From contig NZ_JALIRP010000006.1 in the NCBI RefSeq assembly GCF_022898935.1, positions 341,100 through 405,099 on the forward strand: DNA of 64,000 bases, in the 5' to 3' direction. Made by a program: the position numbers and the translations under genes. Under the pieces are notes generated by a model. It did not search any database, was not told where the DNA came from, and saw only the letters and a list, made by a program, of their open reading frames with translations. This stretch comes from Paenibacillus mangrovi (GTDB taxonomy: Bacteria > Bacillota > Bacilli > Paenibacillales > Paenibacillaceae). Every line of letters begins with the position of its first letter. Position 1 is the stretch's first letter. This document shows positions 37,049 through 47,200 of the stretch, in pieces.

Positions 37049-38827
37049 ATGAAAGATATGGGCATATTTAAGCGATACCGTATCGGGCATTTATTTTTCG
37101 GCTGCTTCGCAGGAGGAATCGCGGTCATTTTTTTGATCGTGATCGGGGTCAGTTACCAATTGTCCGCTAATGCCATTGTGTCGAATACTACGGGCTATCA
37201 GCAGAAAATTTTGGATGGGCTGAACAAACGGCTTATATCGCAATTCGGGGCGATCAATGAGATGTCGCTGGCCATCTCCAGAGAAAATCAACTGCAGGAA
37301 TTCCTCAGAGGTGAGGGTGATGCCTATACAAGGTTTCGGAAATCGGATGACATGAGAATCTGGCTGTCCAACATTTCCTTCAGCATGCCGATTGTGAACT
37401 CCATCTTTCTTTATATGGATAGTCCGCCTGCAAGCAATTTTCAAGAGCCCGCACAGTTTTTCTCTTTGGACGAGGCGGATGAAAGCGAATGGTACAAATC
37501 AGGGCTGAACTCCGATTTTTTCTGGATCGGGCAGCACGCCGTCATGAAGGGTACGCAAGAAGTTCAAGTGATCAGCTTTGCCCGAAAGGTGATCGACATA
37601 ACGGGTCGGTACAGAGCGCTCCTCGTTTTGAACGTCAAAGCAGAGGACATTCAATCGATCATCAGGGAGAACGGCGAATACAACAGGCTGTTGTTCGATA
37701 CCGGTGGCAGGCTGATCACTTCCGTAGGCGACCCCGGGATTTTGATGAAAGCCGAGGATTATGTGCGGGTCACGCAAGGCAATAGCGGGATCAAAGGCAG
37801 TCAAGTCAGCAAAGGGGAATTTGGCAACCGATCTTCACTACTCGTATGGTCCCAGTTATTCGGTTCCGACTGGCTGTTGATCGAAGTTACGCCATGGAAA
37901 CAATTGACGACCGGAAGTCTGCATATTGCCCGTGTTTTAATGATCATCGGCATCATCTCGATCATCCTCGTCATTTTCTTGACGTACTTTCTGACCTCGC
38001 AGTTCACTCAGCCGATTTATAAGTTGATTAGAGGGATGAGTGCCTTTCCTTCCAGTTCCAAGAAGCCTCATTTGCCTGAAGGATACAGAAACGAGTTCGG
38101 CCTGCTGTTCAACGGCTACAAAAAGCTGACTAAAAGAATCGAGGAGTTATACCGCTCGCTCGCGGAGCAGTCGCGCAGGCAGAAGGAGGTGGAAATGCAG
38201 GCGCTTCAGGCGATGATTAATCCGCATTTTTTATACAACACGCTGGATCAGGTCAATTGGTTGGCAATTGAAGCGGGACAGGAGCAAATTAGCAGAATCC
38301 TGGAGTTAATAGGCAAAATGTTCAGGATCGGTCTTTCCAATGGGGAAGGTTTTATCCCGATCCGTGATGAAATGATGCATTTGGCATGCTATGTGGAAAT
38401 TCAGAATATCCGCATGGGAGAAAGGATCAAGATCACAATGGACATTGAGGATGGGCTGGACGAATTATACACGCCGAAGCTTACGCTGCAACCGTTTGTG
38501 GAAAATTCGATTATGCACGGCTTTCACGGGAAAACCGACTGTCTGCTCGAAATCTGCGCCCGACGGAAAGATGGTCAGCTTGTTTTTACGATAGCCGACA
38601 ACGGAGTAGGCATCCGTCCGGATTGGGAGTCGATGAAGCCGCGGAAGACGGGAGGATATGGTATCCGCAACGTCATCGAACGGCTGGAGACGTACTTTGG
38701 TAAGCCGTACGGTGTCACGATCGAGGGACTTACGACAGGTGGGACAACCGTAACGATTCGGATTCCCGCACTTGCGAATAAACCAGTTCAAGGAGGGACG
38801 TTTAGTGTTCAAAATCGCAATTATTGA
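37049..38827 (+). CDS. YesM-family sensor histidine kinase
   Basis: A 592-residue membrane kinase. Helix one about 15-38, extracytoplasmic sensor to about 295, helix two about 300-320, HAMP, then the PF06580 kinase domain with MINPHFLYN (phospho-acceptor His near 393). The ATPase N box reads LQPFVENSIMHGF, with DNGVGIRP and GGYGIRNV after it. ATG 37049 lies only two bases from GGGGAG, so ATG 37058 is also possible. The last 23 bases overlap the response-regulator gene. Confidence 0.92.
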   Translation: MKDMGIFKRYRIGHLFFGCFAGGIAVIFLIVIGVSYQLSANAIVSNTTGYQQKILDGLNKRLISQFGAINEMSLAISRENQLQEFLRGEGDAYTRFRKSDDMRIWLSNISFSMPIVNSIFLYMDSPPASNFQEPAQFFSLDEADESEWYKSGLNSDFFWIGQHAVMKGTQEVQVISFARKVIDITGRYRALLVLNVKAEDIQSIIRENGEYNRLLFDTGGRLITSVGDPGILMKAEDYVRVTQGNSGIKGSQVSKGEFGNRSSLLVWSQLFGSDWLLIEVTPWKQLTTGSLHIARVLMIIGIISIILVIFLTYFLTSQFTQPIYKLIRGMSAFPSSSKKPHLPEGYRNEFGLLFNGYKKLTKRIEELYRSLAEQSRRQKEVEMQALQAMINPHFLYNTLDQVNWLAIEAGQEQISRILELIGKMFRIGLSNGEGFIPIRDEMMHLACYVEIQNIRMGERIKITMDIEDGLDELYTPKLTLQPFVENSIMHGFHGKTDCLLEICARRKDGQLVFTIADNGVGIRPDWESMKPRKTGGYGIRNVIERLETYFGKPYGVTIEGLTTGGTTVTIRIPALANKPVQGGTFSVQNRNY

Positions 38828-40379
38828 TGACGACCCACAGGTGCTGCATGGCTTGAAACGCGTTATACCATGGGATGATCTGGAGGCGGAATGGATTGGC
38901 GATGCGAACGACGGCAAGCTCGGTCTGAAGCTGGTCCGCATTGCCCACCCCGACATCGTCATCACGGATATTTATATGCCGGAGATGAGTGGGCTCGAGA
39001 TGGTCGAACAGCTTCGTACGGAAGGGTACGAGGGAAAAATCATTATTCTAAGCGGATATTCCGATTTCGAATACGCCAGAAAGGCGCTTCGGCTGCATGT
39101 GAACGACTACTTGTCGAAGCCGGTGACCGTGCAGACGATCAAGGAAGTGCTGCAAGGCGTCATTGCCCAATTGGAGGAAGAACAAACGGAATGGATCAAG
39201 TCCGTCGTGACGGGAACGTGGAGCTCGCTACCAGCCGGCTTCAGGCAAAGAACGCCCGTCAGGAAAACGTGGGATCGTCTGCACCATCTGGCGATTGGCA
39301 TCGAAATGCATCGTACTGCTGGTTTTGCGGCGTATACAAACTCGGAATGGCATTTGATGAGGTTTGCCGTCGGCAACGTAATCAGGGAAGTCGTCGATGG
39401 CGAATGGCCGAAATCAGAATATATCGAGCTGCACAGCAATCACTCGGTCATTCTGCTGCATAGCGCTCCTGAGCTGCCTGACGAAATGGTGCACGAACAA
39501 GCGCTCCGGCTGGGAGAACGGCTCATCGCATGCGTCCGTACCCATTTGAAGCTGCAAATCTATGTTGGACTAGGGGCGTTAAAACGCGATTGGCGCGATA
39601 TTTCCGTTTCGACGGAAGAAGCTTTTCTAGCGATTTCATTCAAGGATACGACCGTTTTTCTAGATAGGTTCTTGTACGATTACAACGCGATCCGCCATTC
39701 GGAGAACGGCGCACGGCTTCGTTCGTCGCGCCGCTTAATCCGTCCGGTCCAATTCTATCATCAATTTGCGGACTATATCCGCAATTCTCTGGAGAAAGAG
39801 GCGTGTGGACTCGTACGTGGTTACTTGTCGAATCCGGATCATGCGGCCTATGTCACCGCTTCCGAGCTGGTCTTGACGGGAACGGAATTGTGGGTGATTC
39901 TCTCTTACACCCTATACGATTTCGGCGTCCACCTCGAGCAGTTATTTCCGGAAGTCGAAGTCCGCGAACAGCTGAACGCCATTACCGTCCCCGATCAATT
40001 GGCCGAATGGCTGACGGATAAGATCAGCGCGATATTCGCAAGCCGTTCGGGAAACGAGAACGTCAGGCATAAGCGGGTTGTCGAATATATGATCGATTAC
40101 ATCCACCAGCACTATTCCGAGAATGTTACAGTGAGCGACCTGGCAAATCAAGTGTATATTTCTCGCAACTATTTGAGTCAAATTTTCAAGAACGCGACCG
40201 GCGAAACGTTCAACAGTTATGTCACGCGCGTGAGAATGGAGAATGCGAAGAGCTTGATCCTGGAAGGGAAATATTTGATATATGAAATCGCTGATAAAGT
40301 TGGATACAAGAACATTCCCTATTTCAGCACCCTGTTCAAGAAATATACGGGCTTAAATCCCAGTGAATTGGCGAAGTAG
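38805..40379 (+). CDS. YesN-type response regulator with AraC DNA-binding domain
   Basis: A 524-residue regulator. Receiver domain with IIDDD at the N terminus, phospho-acceptor Asp 55 in VITDIYMPEM, and Lys in YLSKPVT. A long linker region follows, then an AraC-type double helix-turn-helix in the last 100 residues (NVTVSDLANQVYISRNYLSQIF and the second motif ending LNPSELAK). GTG 38805 follows AGGAGG by eight bases. It probably controls the importer genes around it. Confidence 0.93.
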   Translation: MFKIAIIDDDPQVLHGLKRVIPWDDLEAEWIGDANDGKLGLKLVRIAHPDIVITDIYMPEMSGLEMVEQLRTEGYEGKIIILSGYSDFEYARKALRLHVNDYLSKPVTVQTIKEVLQGVIAQLEEEQTEWIKSVVTGTWSSLPAGFRQRTPVRKTWDRLHHLAIGIEMHRTAGFAAYTNSEWHLMRFAVGNVIREVVDGEWPKSEYIELHSNHSVILLHSAPELPDEMVHEQALRLGERLIACVRTHLKLQIYVGLGALKRDWRDISVSTEEAFLAISFKDTTVFLDRFLYDYNAIRHSENGARLRSSRRLIRPVQFYHQFADYIRNSLEKEACGLVRGYLSNPDHAAYVTASELVLTGTELWVILSYTLYDFGVHLEQLFPEVEVREQLNAITVPDQLAEWLTDKISAIFASRSGNENVRHKRVVEYMIDYIHQHYSENVTVSDLANQVYISRNYLSQIFKNATGETFNSYVTRVRMENAKSLILEGKYLIYEIADKVGYKNIPYFSTLFKKYTGLNPSELAK

Positions 40380-40432
40380 AAAGATCGTTAATTTTTAGAA
40401 GATTTTGTGCATCGATCTCCTACCTTCGCAGT

Positions 40433-40446
40433 TGAAAGCGTTTTAA
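40433..40446. promoter_or_regulatory. Candidate CcpA cre site
   Basis: TGAAAGCGTTTTAA matches the cre consensus TGWAANCGNTNWCA at 13 of 14 positions. It lies 47 bases upstream of the sugar-binding lipoprotein start, a usual place for carbon catabolite repression. Confidence 0.5.
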
Positions 40447-40492
40447 AGTAAACATGTCATCAAATTAATTTTAAGAAAATGAGGGGAACGAG

Positions 40493-41794
40493 ATGAAGAA
40501 AGCAATAAGCTGGATATCGCTGTTGATCGTGCTGTCAATTGTTTTGGCTATCACCGCGTGCGGTTCGGGCAAACCGAAAAATGCAGCAAGCACTGAAGAG
40601 TCCTCCAGAAAAGCGCAAGGGGGAGAAGCGATCAAGCTGCGCATTGCATGGGCCGGTTCGCAAGCACGTCACGACGCGACATTAAAAGCACTTGACCTGT
40701 ACACCAAGAAAAACCCGAACGTATCATTCGAACCGGAGTTTTCGGGATTCGATGGTTACTACGAGAAGTTGACTACCCAGTCTGCGGCCAAGAACGCTCC
40801 CGATATTATGCAGATTGACACTTATAACATCGTTCAATATGCATCTCGCGGCCAGCTTGCGGATTTGAGCAGTGTCAATGTGGCAGATGTGGATCCGAAT
40901 CTCGTTTCGGCAGGCAAGTACAAAGAACAACAAGTCGGTATTCCGCTCGGTAAGAATGCTACAGGGTTTATTTACAATAAAGCCGTATTGGATAAGCTGG
41001 GCGTGAAGCTATCGGAGAACATGACCTGGGACGACCTGTTCAAGCTGGCCCGCGACATTCAACCGAAGCTAGAAAAAGGGAAATATTCGCTCGCCGATCT
41101 TTCCATGGATCCGGATGCTTATGAAATGTTTCAGCTTAGCAAGGGCAAAGGGTTTGCGCACACTGCGGACGGGAAATTCAACATTGATCATGAGACGTGG
41201 ACAGAATTCAACGCTATTCTTGATCAGTTGAGAAAAGAAGGGGTTGTTCCTCCGGCCGACATAACAGTTACTTACAAGCAGTTTGATCCGAAGCAGGACC
41301 TGCTGTTGAACGGGACAGTTTTGTTCCTAAGCACGTATGCTGCTGGTTTTGGTGGTTTCGACAATGTTTCGCCGAATACATTCGCGCTCACGCCCGCTCC
41401 GTCGGGCGAGAAATCGGGCGGCTGGCTCGTTCCTTCGCAGTTCTTCACCGTAAGCTCCAATTCTAAACATGCGGAAGAAGCGAAGAAGTTTCTGGAATGG
41501 TTTATTAACGATACGGAAGCCGCCGATGCGCTCATGTTGTCGCGGGGAGTCCCTGTTTCGGCCAAAGTGCTGGAATATGTGTCTCCGAAATTGTCCGGTT
41601 CGGATAAGGCACAAATCGAGCTGCTTGACAAGACGGCTGCTAATGCCAACAAGTTCTCATCACGGCCGAATGGATATTGGAACTTCCGGATGGATTTCAT
41701 AAAAATCATGCAGGAAGTCGCTTTTGGCAAAACGAATCCAGACCTGGGATTTGAAGCTGCACAGAAAAAATATGCGGAATTGATCAAGGAATAG
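40493..41794 (+). CDS. Sugar-binding lipoprotein of ABC importer
   Basis: A 433-residue extracellular solute-binding protein (family SBP_bac_1). Signal peptide with lipobox AITAC near residue 23. The binding-protein fold shows TTQSAAKNAPDIMQIDTYN, GIPLGKNATGFIYNK and a typical PNTFALTPAPSGEKSGGWLVPS. ATG has GAGGGG upstream. It is the probable receptor of the importer at 35102-36858. A cre-like site precedes it. Confidence 0.92.
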   Translation: MKKAISWISLLIVLSIVLAITACGSGKPKNAASTEESSRKAQGGEAIKLRIAWAGSQARHDATLKALDLYTKKNPNVSFEPEFSGFDGYYEKLTTQSAAKNAPDIMQIDTYNIVQYASRGQLADLSSVNVADVDPNLVSAGKYKEQQVGIPLGKNATGFIYNKAVLDKLGVKLSENMTWDDLFKLARDIQPKLEKGKYSLADLSMDPDAYEMFQLSKGKGFAHTADGKFNIDHETWTEFNAILDQLRKEGVVPPADITVTYKQFDPKQDLLLNGTVLFLSTYAAGFGGFDNVSPNTFALTPAPSGEKSGGWLVPSQFFTVSSNSKHAEEAKKFLEWFINDTEAADALMLSRGVPVSAKVLEYVSPKLSGSDKAQIELLDKTAANANKFSSRPNGYWNFRMDFIKIMQEVAFGKTNPDLGFEAAQKKYAELIKE

Positions 41795-41808
41795 GAGGCT
41801 GCTGGAAA

Positions 41809-42882
41809 GTGAAAATAACCGATGTAAAAGCGTATGCGATTCGTACGGAGTTTCGGTATCCTTTTGTATGGCGCAAAGGGCTGCCGGGTTCGGATACCGT
41901 ACAGGAATCGACCGTGCTGCGAATCATGACCGACGAGGGAATGGAGGGCGTATGTACGATTCCACGCGGCCAAATCGCCATCGATCTGATCGGACGTAGA
42001 ATCAAGGATATGCTGCTGGGAGAGGACCCGTTTCTCAAAGAGCGCATTTGGCATCTGATGTTGGAACTGGACAGGATTGAAGAATTTCCGATCTATATGC
42101 TGGGCGCGGTAGACATCGCCTTGTGGGATTTGACAGCCAAGGCGTCGGGACTGCCCTTGTACCGGATCCTTGGCGGCCATACCAACAAAGTGTCCGCTTA
42201 CGCGAGCACGGTCACGTACGATACGATCGATCAGTACTTGCGCATCGCCGATCAGTGTTTGGCAAGAGGCTACAAGGCCATCAAGCTGCACGCCTGGGGC
42301 GATGTGGAAGCGGATGCCAAGCTGGCCAAAGCGTTACGCAAGCACGTCGGTGAGCATATCGACCTGATGTATGACGGTTCTGCGGGCTTCGATCTTCAGC
42401 AGTCCATCCGGCTCGGCAAGCATCTGGAAGAAGTAGGATTCCTCTGGTACGAAGAACCGATGCGTGAATTCAACATCAATAATTACCGGAAGCTATGCCG
42501 GGAACTAACCATTCCCGTATTGTCTGCGGAAACATCGGATGGCTGCCACTACAACGCCGCGGACTTTATCGTGCAGGAGGCGGCGGATCTTATCCGCACG
42601 AGTACGCACTACAAAGGCGGCATCACGGGCGCCCTTCGGATCGCCCATCTGGCGGACGCCTTTGGCATGAAAGCCGAAATTCACGGCGGCGGCTTGCCGA
42701 ACCTTCACTTGGCGTGCGCGATACCGAACAATACCGCTTTTGAAATTCTCGTGTACGCTGAACCGGCGGTTTATGCCCATGAGGTGGATCAGGACGGTTG
42801 CATTGCCCCTCCCGATGTGCCGGGGACAGGGGAACAGTATGATTGGAACGAGCTGGAACAGCATGCTTTTCTGAAAATATAG
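41809..42882 (+). CDS. Enolase-superfamily acid-sugar dehydratase (mandelate racemase/muconate lactonizing type)
   Basis: A 357-residue Mg-dependent enzyme of the enolase superfamily. N-terminal capping domain to about 130. In the barrel: a KLH motif (AIKLHAWGD) on strand two, metal ligands Asp in LMYDGSAGFD, Glu in WYEEPM and Glu in LSAETSDG, then the His of EIHGGGLPN and Glu in NNTAFEIL. This set is typical of acid-sugar dehydratases. Which acid sugar is not fixed by sequence. GTG 41809 follows AGGAGG. It lies 14 bases after the binding-protein gene, so the imported sugar is likely an aldonate or its precursor. Confidence 0.9.
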   Translation: MKITDVKAYAIRTEFRYPFVWRKGLPGSDTVQESTVLRIMTDEGMEGVCTIPRGQIAIDLIGRRIKDMLLGEDPFLKERIWHLMLELDRIEEFPIYMLGAVDIALWDLTAKASGLPLYRILGGHTNKVSAYASTVTYDTIDQYLRIADQCLARGYKAIKLHAWGDVEADAKLAKALRKHVGEHIDLMYDGSAGFDLQQSIRLGKHLEEVGFLWYEEPMREFNINNYRKLCRELTIPVLSAETSDGCHYNAADFIVQEAADLIRTSTHYKGGITGALRIAHLADAFGMKAEIHGGGLPNLHLACAIPNNTAFEILVYAEPAVYAHEVDQDGCIAPPDVPGTGEQYDWNELEQHAFLKI

Positions 42883-42987
42883 AGAAAAAAACAAGCCATG
42901 GAGTAACGCCACCTTCCCAAACAACCTAAGCATCACGCGGCGGCGAATTGTGGATTTGTTGAGCCAAGGTTCGCCTCCACCAACATG

Positions 42988-43030
42988 AAAAGGGACACTT
43001 CAGAGGCTTTTCGAGGGGGTCATTTTTTTT
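42988..43030 (+). terminator. Degenerate intrinsic terminator
   Basis: GACACTTC pairs loosely with GAGGGGGTC and is followed by eight T. A separate GGCGGCGAA/TTCGCCTCC hairpin lies at 42951-42989. Confidence 0.45.
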
Positions 43031-43042
43031 AGGAGGGATTAC

Positions 43043-43150
43043 ATGCGAACCATTAAAACTTGGCAGGACGTCTTCGACCTATATAGTGCCAAAACCATCC
43101 CCGAATCATTAGTTGAACTTCCTCATGAAACAACGCTACCAGCGCATTGA
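43043..43150 (+). pseudogene. 5' fragment of an unidentified gene cut by rearrangement
   Basis: A strong AGGAGGG and ATG open a 35-codon frame beginning RTIKTWQDVFDLYSAKTIPE. After about 24 codons it runs antisense into the decayed sigma-factor gene and stops. The good ribosome binding site shows a real gene once started here. The family is not recognised. Confidence 0.4.
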
Positions 43151-43783
43151 TATCAAATTGTTCGAAGGCTTCCACATACCGTGATAGCAGCTCACGATCA
43201 GGTTCGACATCCATCATGCTAAACTCGTTAGAATGAAGTTTCGATCGGACCATCGTTTCTCTGGCTCTTTGCAGGGCGCTGTTAACCGCTGCCGGCGATA
43301 TTCCTAAAGTTTCTGCGATCTGTTTGGAGGACCATTCGAATACATCCTTCAAAATAAGAACCGCACGTTGACGGGGGGTAAGATCTGTAAGAGTGTAATA
43401 AAACAGAGTTCGAGGGTATCTTTGCGAATGAAAATATCTTCCGGACTCCCCGAGAAATCAGGGGCAGGCCAAATCCAAGCTGAGTCAGGAAACTTTTCGC
43501 GGAGTTCAACGATGAGTACCGCTGGATCGGATAGGTCAACGGGACGCGTGCGGCGTTTGGCTTGTCTTAGCTTGTCCAGGCATAAGTTTGATGCAATACG
43601 ATAAACCCATGTTTTGAATGAGGAATCCTGCCTGAATGAATGCCAACTTTGCCAAACACGAATAAAGGTTTCCTGAACAGCATCGTCTGCGTCATCGATG
43701 GATCCTAGCATTCTGTAACAGAACGATGTTAACTCAGGCTTTAAGTTCTCAAATAACTGAAGCTCTAATGCTGTTTCGTTCAT
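43115..43783 (-). pseudogene. Frameshifted and truncated ECF RNA polymerase sigma factor gene
   Basis: From ATG 43783 (AAGGAGG upstream) the first frame gives sigma region 2 (LTSFCYRMLGSIDDADDAVQ, FKTWVYRIASNLCLDKLR). A one-base indel near 43403-43411 shifts the frame; the other frame then gives LFYYTLTDLTPRQRAVLILK and the region 4 helix-turn-helix (SSKQIAETLGISPAAVNSAL). The gene belongs to the ECF sigma factors with a C-terminal SnoaL-like domain (SigJ/ECF41 type), but that domain is lost after FDINALVALFHEE, where the other gene fragment begins. Non-functional as written. Confidence 0.8.
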
Positions 43784-44040
43784 CTTGGCCTCCTTTTGAC
43801 GGGCGAAACACCCTTTTCACACACGCCACAGAACCGATCGTCTCCATTTTATAAGCCACTTATTCGTCTTTAATAAAATGAGAAAGCACTACCTGAATAA
43901 TGGGGGGGAAACTTCCTCACGCATCTCTGAATATAACGGTAGCTTCGTCTACAGAGTAGCATAATTCGGTTCCCATGAACATTTTTTAAGCATCAGTGGA
44001 TTCCGGATGCACAGCATATGATTAAATGGTAGATGCTATC
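43784..44040. other. Intergenic, nothing recognised
   Basis: About 260 bases between the sigma pseudogene start and the surface-protein promoter. No gene or element could be supported. Confidence 0.4.
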
Positions 44041-44069
44041 TTGCCAAAGGACAAGGTAAGAATTATACT
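44041..44069 (+). promoter_or_regulatory. Sigma-A promoter of the LTD/FN3 surface protein
   Basis: -35 TTGCCA (44041-44046), 17-base spacer, -10 TATACT (44064-44069). It would start a leader of about 175 bases containing the terminator at 44115-44168. Confidence 0.65.
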
Positions 44070-44094
44070 GAAATAGAGTTAACTAAATAAGCTT

Positions 44095-44169
44095 GGGTAG
44101 AGTCTAAAGGAGATAACCCGGGTAACAGCGCAGCCGATTCGGCTTACCGTTGTTGTCCGGGTTTTTTTA
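44095..44169 (+). promoter_or_regulatory. Leader element with terminator, GlpP-type candidate (surface protein)
   Basis: GGGTAGAGTC...GGAGATAACCC precedes and enters a long intrinsic terminator: AACCCGG, AACAGCG and AGCCG on the left pair with CGGCT, CGTTGTT and CCGGGTT on the right, then TTTTTTT. It stands between promoter and gene, so transcription should stop unless antitermination occurs. It shares AGAGTC plus GGAGATAACC with the leader of the GDPD gene at 47985. Confidence 0.6.
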
Positions 44170-44251
44170 TGAAATCTCCGTCTTGTAGAAGGGAGGGAAC
44201 ATCTTTACAAAAGTATAGCAAGATCGGTTTCCAAAATTGAGGAGGAATAAG

Positions 44252-47200
44252 ATGAACAAACGAAGTAGATGGAGAAGAGCAATGCTATTCATCTGGATGT
44301 TCGCTTTGCTGGCTTTGCCGTTCGTCGGCTTGGCCCCGCAAGGAACGGCCCATGCGGCGGCGGCGGAGCCGGACCTGATGATTACCGAGATCGTGCCCCA
44401 ATCAATCGGAACCGGTCAGCCTTACGAGTACGTCGAGATTTATAACAATACGACGAGTCCCATTAACTTGGACGGTTATAAACTTCAATATTATACAAGT
44501 GAGCCGTATTCGAGTCCCACTAACATTTGGCCGATTACCAATAAAACGATCGATGCCAAAAGCGTGTTGGTTCTTTGGCTTATGAAGTACGATTATCCGA
44601 ACTTGCCTTTGTCGGAGTTCAACGAGGCGTACGGGGTAACGCTAACCCCCGAGCAGGTGTACGCGGTGAAATTGACGACGTCCGCACAAGGGCTGCATGA
44701 CACGGCGAAACGTAAAGTCGGAGTTGCAGCGCCTGGCGGTCAGCTTGTTACAAGCACCTATATTAACGCAGACGTGCCGGACGGCATTGCAGGTAGAAGC
44801 GTAACCTACATGCCGCAGGCCGGTGGAATCGAAATGGTGAAGATCGCCAATAACCAGCCCTCGACTCCTGGCGTCCTGGTTACCGGACAAGTGCACGGTC
44901 CGACGGCTCCTTCCGGGCTTAAAGCGAAGGCGGGAGATTCGGTCTCCCTGCTGGAATGGGATCGAAACCCGGAATCGGATGTAACCGCATACAAAATATA
45001 CATGGCCCAATCTACGGCCATTGCAACCGTGGCTGACACTTCTTATACGGTGGAAGGATTAACGAACGGCACGCAATACCAGTTCCGAGTAACAGCCGTT
45101 GACGCGAATGGCGACGAATCGCCTGCGACGTCAGCAGTTACGGTAAAGCCGCATCCGATATATGACTTGGAGCCGCCGGCTCCCCCAGTCGGTCTGACGG
45201 CCATTCCCGGCAAAGGCGTTGTCACCTTGAACTGGACGCCGAATGCGGAGCCTGATTTGGCCGGTTATCAGATTTATGTAGACGGCAAATTGCGGCAAGT
45301 CGTTCCGGCTCCGGCAAATACAGCAACGGTCGGGCCGTTAGATTTCGGCCGTCGCTATACATTCGAGCTCACGGCCATGGATACGTCGGAGAACGAGTCG
45401 GACAAATCCGCTCCCGTCACTGCCGAGCCTGAGCTGCTGCCGGTGCCTTCCTTGCTCATTACCGAGCTGGTACCGGATTCGAACAATTATGCCGGATATG
45501 ACGCTCATGAATTTGTCGAACTGTACAATACGACTTCTGAAGCGATTTCGTTGCAGGGTTACACACTGCGACTCGAAAGCTCCACCCCGTCTAGCAGTTG
45601 GGAATATACCCTTAGCGAGCCGGCTGTCATCGGGCCGGGGGACACTTTCCTGCTTTGGACGAGGAAAGCGGAACTCCACTCGCTTACACTTGAGGGCTTT
45701 AACCACTACTACTACGACACGTACTTCAACAAGTATGTGAACGCCGATCATATGTACATTGTCGAGGGGGTCAGCGGCCTCTACAATACATCGGAACAAA
45801 CCGTTCTCATCAAAGACCCGAGCGGCAATGAGATCAGCAGAGCAACCTACAATAATAACAGTTCGGACGTAGCCGAAGGGAAGAGCATCGTTTACGGTTA
45901 TCCGGCGGACGGATCGAAGGTCATGCGTAAAATCGCGTCCAAACAAGTGTCTACTCCTGGCAGATTGTCTGCCGGACAGGCTCCTCCGCCACAAATGACG
46001 AACGACCAGTCGCCTGCGGCTCCATCGCAAGTCAATGCGGTTCCAGGCAATGGTACGGTCAGCTTAAGCTGGGCGCCGGGCAGTGAGCAGGACATTATGG
46101 AGTACAACATTTACAAGAACGGCATTTTAGAAAATACCTTGCCGGCTTCCGAGCACCTGACAACGGTATACATGCTGATCGGCAACGTACCGTACTCGTT
46201 TGAAGTATCAGCGATAAATTCGTCAGGGAAAGAATCGGACCGTTCCGCGCAAGTGACGGTTACGCCGGATCATGCCATTGCGACGCAACAGGAAAGAACG
46301 GCTAACCCGAAGAATGACGCGTATGCGATGCTTTGGAATACCGGCACGGAAGGCCCAATCATTCCGGGATTGGCGGAAGACCTTATTCCGCAGGGCACCG
46401 CTTATTATCCGGATAAAGACTGGCTCCTCGTCTCCAGCTATTTCAGCGACGATCGACCAAGCCGATTGTCCGTAATCGACCTACAGACCGGTCAGCTTAT
46501 CAAATCGCTCATCCTGCTCGAAGAGGACGGCAAGCGGTATATAGGCCATGCGGGAGGAGTAGCCGTCAGCGGCCAGCATGCTTGGATCGCATCGGGCAAC
46601 TACTTGTATCGATTGGACTTGAATGATATCGTACAGGCGGCTAACAACGGGGAAGTTCGCTTCAAAGACCGTTTCGCGACGCCAACCCGCGCCTCCTTCA
46701 CGACTTATGCGGACGGCGTATTGTATGTAGGCGATTATTACGAGGAAGACGGTTATCCGACGGAAGCGAACCATCTGCTCGTGAATCGAGACGGGGACTT
46801 GTACCATGCTTGGATTGCCGGCTATCGGCTGGATAGCCAAACCGATCTTCTCCCGTCAAGCAAAGTCAATGACGGGATCCAATCGGTGACCCCGGATCTT
46901 ATTCTGTCGATTCAGGATCAAATTCAGGGAGCTGTCATTCGCGGCGACGGCATCGTTCTCAGCAAGTCAACTTCCCGTTATGCGAACAGCTACTTGTATC
47001 GGTTCAACAATCCTATTAACGAAGCACCGCACACCATGGTGACCTACGGCACGGATTCAGTTCCGGTATGGTTCCTTGATGGCAAGAATAAGGCGGACAC
47101 GAATAACCAGTTGACGATGCCTCCAATGTCCGAGAATGTGCTGGACGTGAATGGCAGCTTGTACGTGCTGTATGAGTCCGGCGCGAATTTATATCGGTAC

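Noticed and set aside
41272..42291. Long minus-strand frame of 339 codons
   Set aside because: It lies antisense to the binding-protein and dehydratase genes, both of which have clear families, lipobox or active-site motifs and ribosome binding sites; its own translation resembles nothing.
44095..44169. Cyclic di-GMP, T-box or other classical riboswitch in the surface-protein leader
   Set aside because: None of the conserved cores of those classes is present; the leader is explained better as a terminator with a short upstream motif.
45338..46030. Minus-strand frame of 230 codons inside the surface-protein gene
   Set aside because: Antisense shadow of the lamin-tail/FN3 region; rich in Arg and His as expected for such shadows, no start signal.
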